Shown here in pieces: positions 34,918 through 44,559 of a stretch of DNA of 64,000 nt (position 1 is the stretch's first letter; each line of letters opens with the position of its first letter). The notes under the pieces were generated by a model. The model made no database searches and was not told the origin of the DNA. It saw nothing but the letters and a program-made list of their open reading frames with translations. This stretch comes from Nitrososphaerota archaeon (GTDB lineage: Archaea; Thermoproteota; Nitrososphaeria; Nitrososphaerales; JACPRH01). A program made the position numbers and the translations under genes. Location of the stretch: positions 1 to 64,000 of the forward strand of contig JACPRH010000028.1 of NCBI GenBank assembly GCA_016190055.1, given 5' to 3'.

Positions 34918-36048
34918 ATGAATCTGGTAAGACAGTACAACCGGAAAGTTCAGAAGATTGGGCCCTCTAGTCTTGCGGTTGCACTGCCTCTTGAATGGGC
35001 TCGAGAGATGAGCGTTGACTCATCGTGTCATATCTTGATCGATTGGATGAGTGATGGCGCACTTAGCATATCCGCAAAGGCATCAATACTAGAGAGCAGG
35101 CCTAGCAACTGCGTCATTCCTGTCAACAGATTCTCTAATCCAAAACACATCTACAGGTCAATTGTCTCACTTTATCTCCACTGTGTTGATCAAATCATTC
35201 TCATCTCCCAAGATGATATGAGCGCGGAGTTTCTTTCCATCTTGCGGGCTGAATTGCGGAGGCTCCACGGTGTCGATATCATTTACAAGAGCCCTAGGAA
35301 GGTTATCATTCAATGCTTCCTAGATCAGACCAAATATCTATTCACCAGTCTTCAAAAGCGTCTTTACCAAGCCGCCGATGAATCTCTTGAACAGGCAATC
35401 TACTCACTAGAGCAAAATAAAGAATCTCCGAAAAAGGTTCTTGTGCTTGAAGATGAAGTTGATAGGCTATATTGGCTAGCGCTGAGACAGCTCCTCTTCT
35501 ATGCCGAAAGGCGTGACGTGGCGATTAAGATAGGAATGAGCGCCAGACATGTGGTCGACGCCCGACTCGCAATCAAGGTATTCAAAAAAATTGGTGACTA
35601 TTCCAAAGATATAGCCCTGAATATGACGGCTCTCAGCACGGCTCCCAGAACTTACCTGCCGGAGCGGCTCCTTGAATGGGCTAGGTCGATTAGAATGACC
35701 TTCAATAAGGCCGCAGATGCCTATTTCGCTGGAGATGTTGACCTCGCAAACACGGCGATCGAAGAATCGACGCAACTGGAAGCCGAGTTTCTAAAGATCG
35801 GTTCTCCAAGCGAAGTATTTGGGATTGCTTTGGCTGACGAAATGAGTAACGACGGAGTACGACATCTATTAGCAATCTACCGGATAATAGATGACTTGAT
35901 ACATGTTGCACGATCTAGCAATCCACTTGGTGAAGTAACAATCAACAGATGCTACGATCATTGCAACTGGTGCGACGCATCTGTAACATTATCTCTCCAT
36001 CATGAGCATGAGGTCAAGCAGCAACCCATTAGCGGAGCTCCTTACTGA
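34918..36048 (+). CDS. AbrB-PhoU fusion regulator with a C-terminal cysteine/histidine tail
   Basis: A 376-residue paralogue of the phosphate regulator at 23.0 kb. Residues 8-45 form the AbrB-type DNA-binding hairpin (VQKIGPSSLAVALPLEW), residues 125-340 the PhoU repeats. Unlike the other copy it ends with CYDHCNWCD and HHEHEVK, three cysteines and three histidines that could bind a metal or arsenite. It opens the sensing cluster before the PhnD-like protein, kinase and response regulator. Probably a regulator of the oxyanion operons; ligand unknown. Confidence 0.82.
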   Translation: MNLVRQYNRKVQKIGPSSLAVALPLEWAREMSVDSSCHILIDWMSDGALSISAKASILESRPSNCVIPVNRFSNPKHIYRSIVSLYLHCVDQIILISQDDMSAEFLSILRAELRRLHGVDIIYKSPRKVIIQCFLDQTKYLFTSLQKRLYQAADESLEQAIYSLEQNKESPKKVLVLEDEVDRLYWLALRQLLFYAERRDVAIKIGMSARHVVDARLAIKVFKKIGDYSKDIALNMTALSTAPRTYLPERLLEWARSIRMTFNKAADAYFAGDVDLANTAIEESTQLEAEFLKIGSPSEVFGIALADEMSNDGVRHLLAIYRIIDDLIHVARSSNPLGEVTINRCYDHCNWCDASVTLSLHHEHEVKQQPISGAPY

Positions 36049-36211
36049 ACTTATTATCACTGCCCAAATTTGAGTCTCCCATTGATTCATCTCCAATATC
36101 ATATCTCACTTTAGCATATCTGCTGAAACCATAACGAGGTTTTCGAGGGCGATAGGCAGCAAGCGTTATATACATTTCCAACTTCAGAAAAGCTGCTTCT
36201 CCTAATCAGGG

Positions 36212-37177
36212 ATGAGCTGTATGCGTACCGGGAAAAAGACGGTTATGTTCTTTGCGATACTGCTACTTCTAGTTCTATCCTTCGAGATAGCTAATGTATA
36301 CCTAAGAGCCGAGGAACCTTTGAAGGTCGATTTCAGGGAAAGAAGTAAATACATCGGCACAATCTCTGATTCGGCGACTGTCAGAATAGCTGTCGCGGCG
36401 ATTCTTTCACCAGAGGAAACCTCTCAGTTTTATCAGGATATGTTTGATTATGTTTCGGCGAGAATTGATGCTCCGGTTGAGCTTGTTCAAAGGAGGACCT
36501 ATCAGGAAGTCAACGATCTTGTAAGACGAAATAGTGTAGATGTTGCATTTGTATGCAGTTTGGCTTACGTCGAGGGACATCAGCAATTTGGTATGGAGCT
36601 CCTTGCCGTGCCGGTCGTGAAAGGCGCTCCGGTATACTACTCTTACATAATCGTGCCGAAGGATAGTCCAGCCACAAGTCTTCAAGATTTAAAGGGAAAA
36701 GTATTCGCCTACTCAGATCCGCTCTCAAACTCAGGCAAGCTTTCACCCGATTATCTACTGACCAAGATGGGATATAACCCTCTGAACTTTTTCGGGATGA
36801 CCTTCTTCACCTATAGCCACGATAAATCTATTCAGGCGGTAGCTGAGAAGATGGTTGATGGAGCTGCGGTGGATAGCTTGGTGTGGGACTACAAAAACGC
36901 TACTAATCCACAGTTCACTTCAAAGACTAAAATAATATCAAAGTCGCCACCGTACGGAATACCGCCTGTAGTAGTATCCAAGGATGTTGACCCCGTCTTA
37001 AAGGAAAAGATTCGAAAGGTCTTTCTCGAAATGCATGAGGACGCGGAGGGCCAAGCTATCCTGAAGCGTCTCAGCATAGATGGATTTGTTCAGGCGGATG
37101 ATCAAAAATACGATTCGATCAGGGAGATGAACAGCGTCGTCAAGGATGCTATCGAAGGCAGTAAACCGAATCAATAA
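36212..37177 (+). CDS. PhnD-like periplasmic oxyanion-binding sensor protein (AioX/ArxX or TtrS-sensor type)
   Basis: A 321-residue type-2 binding protein of the phosphonate/phosphite PhnD superfamily, with an N-terminal membrane anchor (residues 10-30). Typical blocks: VRIAVAAILSPEETSQFYQDM, YYSYIIVPKDSPATSLQDLKG and DGAAVDSLVWDY. There are no permease or ATPase genes nearby, and its end overlaps the kinase start by about 32 bases, so it is a sensor rather than a transporter component. Known parallels are AioX/ArxX/ArrX, which bind arsenic oxyanions for a sensor kinase, and the PhnD-like domain of the tetrathionate sensor TtrS. A TATA element (GTTATATAC, about 36163) is upstream. Confidence 0.82.
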   Translation: MSCMRTGKKTVMFFAILLLLVLSFEIANVYLRAEEPLKVDFRERSKYIGTISDSATVRIAVAAILSPEETSQFYQDMFDYVSARIDAPVELVQRRTYQEVNDLVRRNSVDVAFVCSLAYVEGHQQFGMELLAVPVVKGAPVYYSYIIVPKDSPATSLQDLKGKVFAYSDPLSNSGKLSPDYLLTKMGYNPLNFFGMTFFTYSHDKSIQAVAEKMVDGAAVDSLVWDYKNATNPQFTSKTKIISKSPPYGIPPVVVSKDVDPVLKEKIRKVFLEMHEDAEGQAILKRLSIDGFVQADDQKYDSIREMNSVVKDAIEGSKPNQ

Positions 37178-38906
37178 TATCATAGGCGGAGGTCTCACCA
37201 GGCGCTTCGTCTTCTGGATACTCGCGATTATCCTCCTTCTTGGAATATTGACCAATATTGTCGTCCAGACGAATCTGACGCAGACCCTATCCGACGAATT
37301 GAAAGACCGAGGCGAGATAATATCCAAGAATCTTGCTGCGAGTAGCGTGGAACCCGTGCTAGTCGACGACATGGTGACCTTACATCGACTCGTTGACAAA
37401 ATTAAAGCTACTGAAGATAATGTTCGCTACATCTACATTACCGATGGTAAAGGCCGGGTTTTAGCTCATACCTTTGACACCGGTTTTCCAGTGGGGCTGC
37501 TAGATATCTACAGGAACTTTGAAGGCGATTCTCGCCTTATAGACACAGGCGAGGATCGTGTAATCGATTTTCGTGCTCCTATATTGGAAGGTAACGCCGG
37601 GTTCGTCCATATTGGATTGGATGAGAGAATAATAACCGAGAAGGTGAGCGAGACAAGCAACTTGATCATTATCCTAGTGCTTATTGTAGGATCCGTAGGA
37701 GTTTTTCTAGCGTATATGGCTGGAAACTATCTAACAACGCCGCTTCGAGCTGTAGTCAAGGGAACTGAAGAGGTCGGTCGGGGAAACCTCGGATACCGGA
37801 TAGAGGTCGATACAACTGATGAGATATCTCATTTGGCAAATGCGTTTAATCAAATGTCACGCAACCTTGGAAGCAATATTGAGGATCTTCGAACGTCGGA
37901 AGAGCGGTATAAGCGGCTAGTAGACGGTATCAGCGACGCTGTGATACTAATAGATACTAAAAGGACGATCCTCTCATGGAACAGTGCCGCTGCAAAGATG
38001 TTCGGCTATAACTTCGAAGAGATGGTCGGCAAAGATACAAGCATTCTCTTCCACTCTTCAACTGATGGATGCAGATGCCAAGATGACGAGATGCTCGACG
38101 GGGAATCTCTTTTCGTTAAGCGCGGCGGCTCAACCTTCTCAGGTGTTGTACACTGCAAACCTTTGAAGGTTGACGATGAGGATGGGCATGTACTTGTTAT
38201 CAGAGATGTCTCTGAGCAAAAGGAGAAAGAGAAGCTTGAGAAGCAGCTTCTTCAGGCTGATAAATTGGCTACGTTAGGCACGCTCGCCGCTGGCGTCGCC
38301 CATGAAATTAACAATCCACTCGCCAATATCTCCCTATACTCTGAGATGGCGATGAAGCGGACATCTGACGGTAAATTAAGTGAGAAATTAAAGGTAATAA
38401 ACGAGGAAGCGAACAGAGCAGCTTTGATTGCTAAGGGTCTGCTTGATTTTGCTCATCAGCCCGAGATTAAGTCAGTCCCTACTGATGTTAATGAGGAGGT
38501 CAAGAAGGTGCTGAGTATCCTAGGCCCTGAGCTGAAAGGGATCGATGTAATCACAGATCTAGGCGCTATCCCTAGAATCTCAGCAGATAGCGGGCAAATT
38601 CAACAGGTCTTCATGAATCTTTTGACGAATTCAATACAGGCAGTGGGTGAGAACGGGGTAATTAGGGTCAAGACTGTTGTGAAACAGGGCAGTGTGGAGG
38701 TCAGATTTTCAGATAACGGGTGCGGTATTCCTCCAGAGAATCTCGGTAAGGTCTTTGATCCCTTCTTCACGACAAAATCTCCCGGCAAAGGAACAGGTCT
38801 TGGGCTCTCAATCTGCTACGGAATTGTTCAGCGGCACAATGGTTCTATTGATGTGGAGAGCGAAGTCGATGTTGGAACCACATTCACAGTGAGGTTGCCT
38901 ATCTGA
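37146..38906 (+). CDS. Membrane sensor histidine kinase with HAMP and PAS domains
   Basis: A 586-residue two-helix membrane kinase. Order: membrane helix at 21-42, extracytoplasmic sensor of about 130 residues, second helix near 175-198, HAMP, PAS ([18 protein letters not shown]), dimerisation/phosphoacceptor box [12 protein letters not shown] with H386, N-box [10 protein letters not shown] and G-boxes [12 protein letters not shown] and GKGTGLGLS. The catalytic half resembles bacterial AtoS/NtrB kinases, suggesting ancient transfer from bacteria. It overlaps the binding-protein gene and is followed directly by the response regulator, so the three form one signalling unit. Confidence 0.92.
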   Translation: MLSKAVNRINNIIGGGLTRRFVFWILAIILLLGILTNIVVQTNLTQTLSDELKDRGEIISKNLAASSVEPVLVDDMVTLHRLVDKIKATEDNVRYIYITDGKGRVLAHTFDTGFPVGLLDIYRNFEGDSRLIDTGEDRVIDFRAPILEGNAGFVHIGLDERIITEKVSETSNLIIILVLIVGSVGVFLAYMAGNYLTTPLRAVVKGTEEVGRGNLGYRIEVDTTDEISHLANAFNQMSRNLGSNIEDLRTSEERYKRLVDGISDAVILIDTKRTILSWNSAAAKMFGYNFEEMVGKDTSILFHSSTDGCRCQDDEMLDGESLFVKRGGSTFSGVVHCKPLKVDDEDGHVLVIRDVSEQKEKEKLEKQLLQADKLATLGTLAAGVAHEINNPLANISLYSEMAMKRTSDGKLSEKLKVINEEANRAALIAKGLLDFAHQPEIKSVPTDVNEEVKKVLSILGPELKGIDVITDLGAIPRISADSGQIQQVFMNLLTNSIQAVGENGVIRVKTVVKQGSVEVRFSDNGCGIPPENLGKVFDPFFTTKSPGKGTGLGLSICYGIVQRHNGSIDVESEVDVGTTFTVRLPI

Positions 38907-39539
38907 TTGAAGATTCTTGTAATTGAAGACGATCCGAAGATGCGTAGTGGATTGGTGGAGTTACTTTCGGAGGAAGGCTACGAAGTTGCTTCGGCCGAGA
39001 ACGGTCAAAGAGGCCTTGAGGCCGTTAAGAGTAATGATTACGATGTTGTGCTGACCGATTTGATTATGCCGGGGATAGGCGGGATGGATGTGCTGCGAGA
39101 AGCAAAGCGAATCAAGCCTAGATCCCATGTGATTCTGATAACCGCTTTTGCGACAGTGGAAAACGCTGTAGAAGCGATGAAGGCCGGGGCCTCGGACTAC
39201 ATCACAAAGCCGTTCAAAGTAGACGAGGTTCAGACAAAAATCCGAAAGGTCATTGCTGAAGCCGAGTTCGAACAACCTACGTCAATACTTGATTCTCATT
39301 TCTTCAAAGCTATCTCGAACCCTATTAGGAAGGATATTGTGAAGCTTCTTGATCGAGATAGACAGCTTAGGTTCACTGATATTAAGAATCAGCTCCATAT
39401 CGACGATCCCACTAAGCTTAGTTTCCACCTTCGAATCCTGAAATCCTACGGAATTGTTGAGCAAGACGTGGAGAAGGTTTACTCTCTTACGAATAATGGT
39501 AAAAATATTCTTGAAAAATTGAAAACTACAAATAGTTGA
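38907..39539 (+). CDS. Response regulator: receiver domain fused to ArsR-type winged helix
   Basis: A 210-residue protein. Residues 1-118 are a CheY-like receiver with acidic pair D8-D9, phosphoacceptor D51 (VLTDLIMPG) and K101, most like NtrC-type receivers. Residues 130-208 are an archaeal ArsR-like winged helix (FFKAISNPIRKDIVKLL ... LSFHLRILKSYGIV). There is no sigma-54 ATPase module. The TTG start follows the kinase stop with no gap. It probably binds the dyads just downstream, before the operon 2 catalytic gene, which would place bacterial signal input onto an archaeal promoter. Confidence 0.9.
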   Translation: MKILVIEDDPKMRSGLVELLSEEGYEVASAENGQRGLEAVKSNDYDVVLTDLIMPGIGGMDVLREAKRIKPRSHVILITAFATVENAVEAMKAGASDYITKPFKVDEVQTKIRKVIAEAEFEQPTSILDSHFFKAISNPIRKDIVKLLDRDRQLRFTDIKNQLHIDDPTKLSFHLRILKSYGIVEQDVEKVYSLTNNGKNILEKLKTTNS

Positions 39540-39630
39540 AACTTATTTCAACAAGACTTTGATAATTGAACTTTATTTCAAAAAAACCCTTTTTAATTTT
39601 ACTTGGTAGTGGCCATAGTGAGAGTAGGAT
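39536..39630 (+). promoter_or_regulatory. Promoter of operon 2 with two TTGAA-N6-TTCAA operators
   Basis: Two dyads of identical design: TTGAA-ACTTAT-TTCAA at 39536-39551 and TTGAA-CTTTAT-TTCAA at 39566-39581. Their centres are 30 bp apart, three helical turns. The first extends to GTTGAAA-N4-TTTCAAC. Immediately downstream a TATA-like TTTTAATTTT lies at 39591-39600, 31-40 bases before the ATG of the Mo subunit at 39631. This is the layout expected for cooperative activator binding. Confidence 0.7.
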
Positions 39631-42216
39631 ATGGCTCAACTAACTCGTCGTAGTTTCGTAAAGACTGCAGGTGCTGTAACAGTAGTAGGCGCTGCGAGTC
39701 TAAAACTGCTTGGTGCTGATGATCTTTTTATCGAGACATTAAAGCCAGTTCTTCCAAGAGCCAGTGGAAAACCGGAAATAACCGAAGAAATTGTGCATAC
39801 TACTTGCTGGATAGGTAAGCAGGACTGCAGTATTCTCGCCCATGTTGTAAACGGGCGCGTCGTGAAGCTTGAAGGTGATCCTGATAATCCTCGTAACAAA
39901 GGACGATTATGTCCAAAAGGTCAAGCCCAGATAATTTCGTTCTACGATCCATATCGGGTCAAAGCCCCACTCAGGAGAGTCAACGGTAAGGGCGTTCCAG
40001 GTGAATGGGTGGAAACATCGTGGGATGAAGCCTTAACGCTTGTCAGTGACAAGGTTAAGGAGGTTCGAGCTAAAGATAAGCGACTTCTGGTCTGGCAGAA
40101 AGGACGTAGCAAGGCAGAACCATTCTACGATAACGCATTTGTCCCAGCGTCAGGCGCAACTAAACTGCACCATGGTGCCTTCTGCTCAGACGCCGGTTAC
40201 CGTGCAAACGAGTACACAATCGGGTTTAACGGTGTTCTACATCCTGACTTCAATCATTGCAAGTATCTCCTGAACTGGGGTTGGAACATAGTTAACGCGG
40301 GTGGAAATAAGCTGTGTTGGATAACCTTCAACCAACAGTTACTTGACGCACGGGGACGAGGTATGAAGGTTGTCACGCTGGATCCTTGGAAGAGGGGTGC
40401 CGGTCCACATACAGATGAATGGTTACCTAACAAGCCTGGTAGCGATCTCGCATTCTTCTTGACTTTATCGAATGTACTCATTGAACGCGGATACGTTGAT
40501 GTGGATTATCTTAAGAAATACACCAACTCTCCATACCTAATTAAGAGCGACGGCTATCTTCTGAAGGTAGATGGTAAGGAGCAGGTTTGGGACACCGTCT
40601 CTAGCTCTGCCAAACCCTTCGATGCTGCCGGAGTTAACCCAGCACTGGAGGGTGAATATAGTGTGGGGAATGAGAAGGTCAAGCCGGCCTTCCAAGCCTT
40701 TAAGGAGCATATAGCGCAATACACACCTGAATGGGCTGAAGACATCTGCGGGCTACCTGCCGAAAGAATAAGGAAAGTTGGAGAAGAGCTTGGACAGAAT
40801 GCGATGATCGGCAGCAAGATAGTTCTAGACGGGGTTGAGCTGCCCTATCGCCCAGTAGGCATCGCAGCTTACCATGTAACTCAGCAGGAACTCGGTTTCC
40901 AAGCTTGCCGAGCCGCAATAATGGCATTCATGCTACTAGGCGCGATAGAAGCTGTTGGAGGTCTCCGATCAGACTTTGGAAGAAAAACTCACGGAAACTT
41001 CAAGAGTCTAGACGAAGTGCAGATCAAAGATCCTCCGTATAATATCTGGCTTCAGAACAGCAAGTACTTCCCGATAAACAGTAACAACTCATCGCTTGTA
41101 GCAAGAGTTTCCCAAGACCCAGGCAAATACGGCGTGGACTATACTCCTGAAGTATTGATGATACACATGTCAAATCCACTACTATCATTTGCGGATCAAA
41201 AGGCGCTTATGGAGTGGCTGGGCAAATTCAAGTTCACTGTGGTAATTGACCCGTGGATGAGCGAAACAGCAGACTACTATGCAGATGTAGTGCTTCCAGC
41301 AGCCACGATAGAAAAGTACGAGGGCCCCTCAAGTGTTAATGACGGATACAACGATGGTAGCGTAATACGAACGCCACCGATGCGGCCCCAATTCCAGTCT
41401 AGAGCTGACATCGACATCTACATCGATCTGTGCGAGAGGGCTGGGTTCCTCTACGGCAAGGATGGCTATATTGACAAGCTCAACGGTTCGCTAGGCTTGA
41501 AAGATCCGTACAAGATGGACTTGGATAAGAAACCTGATGCCAGAGATATCTTCGACCGCTGGGCCAAGTCCTCAGGCATCGGGGAAGGCGTAAAATACTT
41601 CGAGAATAAAACCGTAGCCAATCCAAAGAAGTTCGCAATCAAGGACCTCTACGCCCCTGCGTGGAACCCCCCCTACGGCGGGCTTAGGCACCGATTATAC
41701 GGTGAATCTCTCAAACGCTATGGAGAAGTGATGAAAGAAAAAGGTACCCCTGAGAACTTCAGGAGAGATTACACGCCGTTCCCAACTTGGAGAAGCCCCA
41801 CTATGGATAGCTCCCCATCAGAATACGATCTGTACCTTATCTCACATAAGAAAATTATGTTCAAGCAGTCTAGAAGCACCTCCAATCCCCTCCTTAAGGA
41901 ACTGGAACCAAATCAGTATCTTGAAATGAACCCCAAAGCTGCGGAGGCAAGAGGCATTAATGACGGCGATGAAATCGTGGTGGAATCTCAAAACGCCATC
42001 ACCAAAGAAACTCGACAGGTCAAGGTCAAAGTACAATATGCTGAAGGAATTAGACCGGATACCGTCTCAATGTCCCATCATTACGGGCACTGGGTAAATC
42101 CGAACGTCAAAGAGGTTGGACCTGCACCTAATACACTCTTCTTCAGCGGCGAAGGGTATGTGCAGATGACTGCGGATCAGTCATTCCAAGTAAAAGTGAG
42201 GGTAACCAAAGCATAG
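39631..42216 (+). CDS. Tat-exported molybdopterin oxidoreductase, arsenate/polysulfide reductase-like (operon 2 catalytic subunit)
   Basis: An 861-residue bis-MGD enzyme, close in length to respiratory arsenate reductase ArrA (about 850) and shorter than TtrA (about 1020). Tat signal TRRSFVKTAG at 5-14. The FS0 region is C59-x2-G62-x3-C66-x27-C94: the spacing is normal, but the second ligand is glycine. RLCPKGQ, WVETSWDEAL and a candidate Mo ligand C185 (HHGAFCSDAGY) follow; the C-terminus has the MGD-binding NPKAAEARGINDGDEI and HHYGHWVNP. Next to ABC-type partners (Fe-S, NrfD) and an AioX-like sensing module, and 7 kb from ars genes. Arsenate reductase or arsenite oxidase is my preferred role, tetrathionate/polysulfide the alternative. 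Confidence 0.88.
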   Translation: MAQLTRRSFVKTAGAVTVVGAASLKLLGADDLFIETLKPVLPRASGKPEITEEIVHTTCWIGKQDCSILAHVVNGRVVKLEGDPDNPRNKGRLCPKGQAQIISFYDPYRVKAPLRRVNGKGVPGEWVETSWDEALTLVSDKVKEVRAKDKRLLVWQKGRSKAEPFYDNAFVPASGATKLHHGAFCSDAGYRANEYTIGFNGVLHPDFNHCKYLLNWGWNIVNAGGNKLCWITFNQQLLDARGRGMKVVTLDPWKRGAGPHTDEWLPNKPGSDLAFFLTLSNVLIERGYVDVDYLKKYTNSPYLIKSDGYLLKVDGKEQVWDTVSSSAKPFDAAGVNPALEGEYSVGNEKVKPAFQAFKEHIAQYTPEWAEDICGLPAERIRKVGEELGQNAMIGSKIVLDGVELPYRPVGIAAYHVTQQELGFQACRAAIMAFMLLGAIEAVGGLRSDFGRKTHGNFKSLDEVQIKDPPYNIWLQNSKYFPINSNNSSLVARVSQDPGKYGVDYTPEVLMIHMSNPLLSFADQKALMEWLGKFKFTVVIDPWMSETADYYADVVLPAATIEKYEGPSSVNDGYNDGSVIRTPPMRPQFQSRADIDIYIDLCERAGFLYGKDGYIDKLNGSLGLKDPYKMDLDKKPDARDIFDRWAKSSGIGEGVKYFENKTVANPKKFAIKDLYAPAWNPPYGGLRHRLYGESLKRYGEVMKEKGTPENFRRDYTPFPTWRSPTMDSSPSEYDLYLISHKKIMFKQSRSTSNPLLKELEPNQYLEMNPKAAEARGINDGDEIVVESQNAITKETRQVKVKVQYAEGIRPDTVSMSHHYGHWVNPNVKEVGPAPNTLFFSGEGYVQMTADQSFQVKVRVTKA

Positions 42217-42226
42217 GTGAATTGAG

Positions 42227-42985
42227 ATGGTCAAGTACGCGATGGCTATAGATCTGGATAGATGCATGGGTTGCCGCGCCTGCATGGAAGCCTGTAAAAT
42301 AGAGAACAACACTGGACGAAACATTTTCTGGATGTTCGTGTTCAAACAGGAGAGCGGCGAATACCCGAACACAACCACAAATTACATGCCTAGACCGTGC
42401 ATGCACTGTGACAACGCTCCGTGTGTAAAGGTGTGCCCAGTTGGAGCAAGATTCAAGAGCGAAACTGGAGCAGTTCTTACAGATTTCGACCGGTGCGTAG
42501 GTTGCAGGTATTGCGAAGTCTCCTGCCCGTACGGTGTAAACTACTTCAACTGGAGAGAACCCGCTGATAACCAGTATTATCATTGGGGGAAAGGCGAAGC
42601 TGAAGGAAAATATGGAACGGCTGACATAAGGACTCTAGCAAATGGATCGATATCGCCTTACAGAAATCCAACTCTTGATGAACCGCATGGCGCAGAGAAA
42701 AGGACAGTTGCCGGCGGCGGACATTACGTGGGGGTTATCGAAAAGTGCACGTTCTGTGTTCAACGAACAGATAAAGGATTAGACCCCGCTTGCGTGGCCA
42801 ATTGCCCAGTCTCAGTATATACCTTCGGAGATCTCGACGACCCTAACAGCAGCATATCAAAGCTCTTGGCAAGCAGGTCTTCGTTCAGACTGCTGGAGGA
42901 GACAAACACTCACCCTAGAGTTTACTACTTAGGTACTCCGATGCCGCTTGAGCATAGGAAGCATCTGGAGAACATCTCAGTTTGA
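42227..42985 (+). CDS. Four-cluster [4Fe-4S] subunit (ArrB/PsrB/TtrB type, operon 2)
   Basis: A 252-residue electron-transfer subunit with all 16 ligands: CMGCRACMEAC, CMHCDNAPCVKVCP, CVGCRYCEVSCP, and CTFC ... CVANCP with 11 residues between. A 60-residue insertion between the third and fourth motifs is usual for Psr/Arr-type B subunits. It begins 10 bases after the Mo subunit gene and connects it to the NrfD subunit downstream. No signal peptide, so export should be by piggy-back on the Tat-exported A subunit. Confidence 0.92.
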   Translation: MVKYAMAIDLDRCMGCRACMEACKIENNTGRNIFWMFVFKQESGEYPNTTTNYMPRPCMHCDNAPCVKVCPVGARFKSETGAVLTDFDRCVGCRYCEVSCPYGVNYFNWREPADNQYYHWGKGEAEGKYGTADIRTLANGSISPYRNPTLDEPHGAEKRTVAGGGHYVGVIEKCTFCVQRTDKGLDPACVANCPVSVYTFGDLDDPNSSISKLLASRSSFRLLEETNTHPRVYYLGTPMPLEHRKHLENISV

Positions 42986-43049
42986 GGTTGATTGAATTGG
43001 TCAAAATTAGGTCAGATTACGAGTTGCGTGTAGGATTAGAGGTGGAAGC

Positions 43050-44339
43050 ATGAGTAAAGAAGAATTAGGAGTTTACCTGAAACCGTTCAATCGTACTGGC
43101 GGAAAATTCTTAGCTTTAATCGCAGTACTTCTAGGCGCGATGGCACTTGGAGGTTATGCGCTGTATATCCAGTTTACCGAGGGGCATTATGTCTCCGGTA
43201 TGCGCGATGTAGGTGCAGGAGGCGCTGCGTGGGGCATCTATATCGGGATGCTAGTCTACTTCATCGGCATAAGTTACGCTGGCATATCGGTATCAGCCGC
43301 CGTTCGTCTTCTTAACCTTGAGAAGTACAAGCCCGTAGCACGTATGGGTGAACTTCTCACGATAATAGCACTGCTACTCGGCTCGCTCTTCATACTATTT
43401 GACTTAGGACAGCCGATAAGAGGTGTCATCAACATGTTCCAGTTCGGAAGACCAATGTCCCCCCTCTTCTTCACATTCAGCGTCATCGCTACCGGCTACC
43501 TCTGGTCAACCCTGATATTCATGTACATATCGGGTAGAAGAGACGCATCCATTATGAAGGCGAATGGCCTCGGGATAAAGCCTCTCTACACAGTGCTGTC
43601 AGGTGGATATGTGGACTCCCATAAGGCAAGGGAAAAGCATAACAAGGTTCTGAAGGCTCTCGCTGTAGCGATACTCCCGCTGCTAGTAATGGCTCACTCA
43701 TTCCTCGGCTTCGTCTTCGGGTTACAGGTAGGTAGACCCGGCTGGTACACGGCAATTCAGGCCCCAGCATTCGTCACACTAGCAGCCGCATCAGGCATCG
43801 GAGCATTAATCATAATCTCCCTAGTGATCCGACGCACCTATGGCCTGCAGCAAATACTGACTCAAGATATATTCAGAGGTCTCGGCAACTTCATGGGTGC
43901 AGCGACAGGCGTCTACATTTACATGATAATCAGCGAAATGTACGTGATGAAATACGCAGGACCTTCGGGAGAAGTATTGATAGCTGACTCGATGCTCTCA
44001 GGCCAGCTGGCACCGTACTTCTGGGCGGAAATCCTCTCTTTCATAGCGGCATTCCTCATAATCTTCGCAATGTTCGCTCGCAAGAGTTACAGCTTACTTG
44101 GTATTACAACATCGGCAGTTCTGGTGAACATCGGTGCACTACTTGCACGCAACATGATAATAATCCCATCACAAACTCTAGGTATGCAGCTGCCCTACGC
44201 TTTAGGATCTTACTTCCCGTCATGGATTGAGATCTCAGTTGTAGTGGGGCTCTTCGCACTCGGGGTCTTCCTCTACAGTATCTTCACAAAGATATTCCCA
44301 ATAATCGAGTTCCCAGAAGAAGTGCGAGGTGAGAGGTAA
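43050..44339 (+). CDS. NrfD/PsrC-type polytopic membrane subunit (operon 2)
   Basis: A 429-residue membrane protein with eight to ten hydrophobic helices. LFDLGQPIRGVINMFQF is the conserved NrfD/PsrC block (acidic residue plus LGxP...). It should anchor the A and B subunits and exchange electrons with the quinone pool. Residues 185-205 form a cytoplasmic or external polar loop (DSHKAREKHNKVLK). Its stop overlaps the ATG of a tiny membrane protein by one base. Confidence 0.92.
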   Translation: MSKEELGVYLKPFNRTGGKFLALIAVLLGAMALGGYALYIQFTEGHYVSGMRDVGAGGAAWGIYIGMLVYFIGISYAGISVSAAVRLLNLEKYKPVARMGELLTIIALLLGSLFILFDLGQPIRGVINMFQFGRPMSPLFFTFSVIATGYLWSTLIFMYISGRRDASIMKANGLGIKPLYTVLSGGYVDSHKAREKHNKVLKALAVAILPLLVMAHSFLGFVFGLQVGRPGWYTAIQAPAFVTLAAASGIGALIIISLVIRRTYGLQQILTQDIFRGLGNFMGAATGVYIYMIISEMYVMKYAGPSGEVLIADSMLSGQLAPYFWAEILSFIAAFLIIFAMFARKSYSLLGITTSAVLVNIGALLARNMIIIPSQTLGMQLPYALGSYFPSWIEISVVVGLFALGVFLYSIFTKIFPIIEFPEEVRGER

Positions 44340-44542
44340 TGGGAAGAACACTAGCCTTGCTGACCCTAGCAATCGGTTTGATACTCATGGCCGTTGGATT
44401 AATGACTGTTGCACCGGTAGGCGAAACAGCAGGTCCGGTCATAAGCAATCCAAAGATACCGTTCGCCGCAGGAATCTGGGTATTAGGAATGATGACCTCG
44501 CTGCTAACACCAGTCGCCTACGTAATGGGCCGCGAAAAATAG
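44339..44542 (+). CDS. Small two-helix membrane protein of operon 2
   Basis: A 67-residue hydrophobic protein with two membrane segments (residues 4-27 and 43-63) joined by a short loop containing proline and glycine. It is translationally coupled to NrfD (TAATG overlap) and followed after 17 bases by torD. Its position implies an accessory subunit of the membrane complex. I recognise no named family. Confidence 0.75.
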   Translation: MGRTLALLTLAIGLILMAVGLMTVAPVGETAGPVISNPKIPFAAGIWVLGMMTSLLTPVAYVMGREK

Positions 44543-44559
44543 ATAGGTAAAACACAAAC

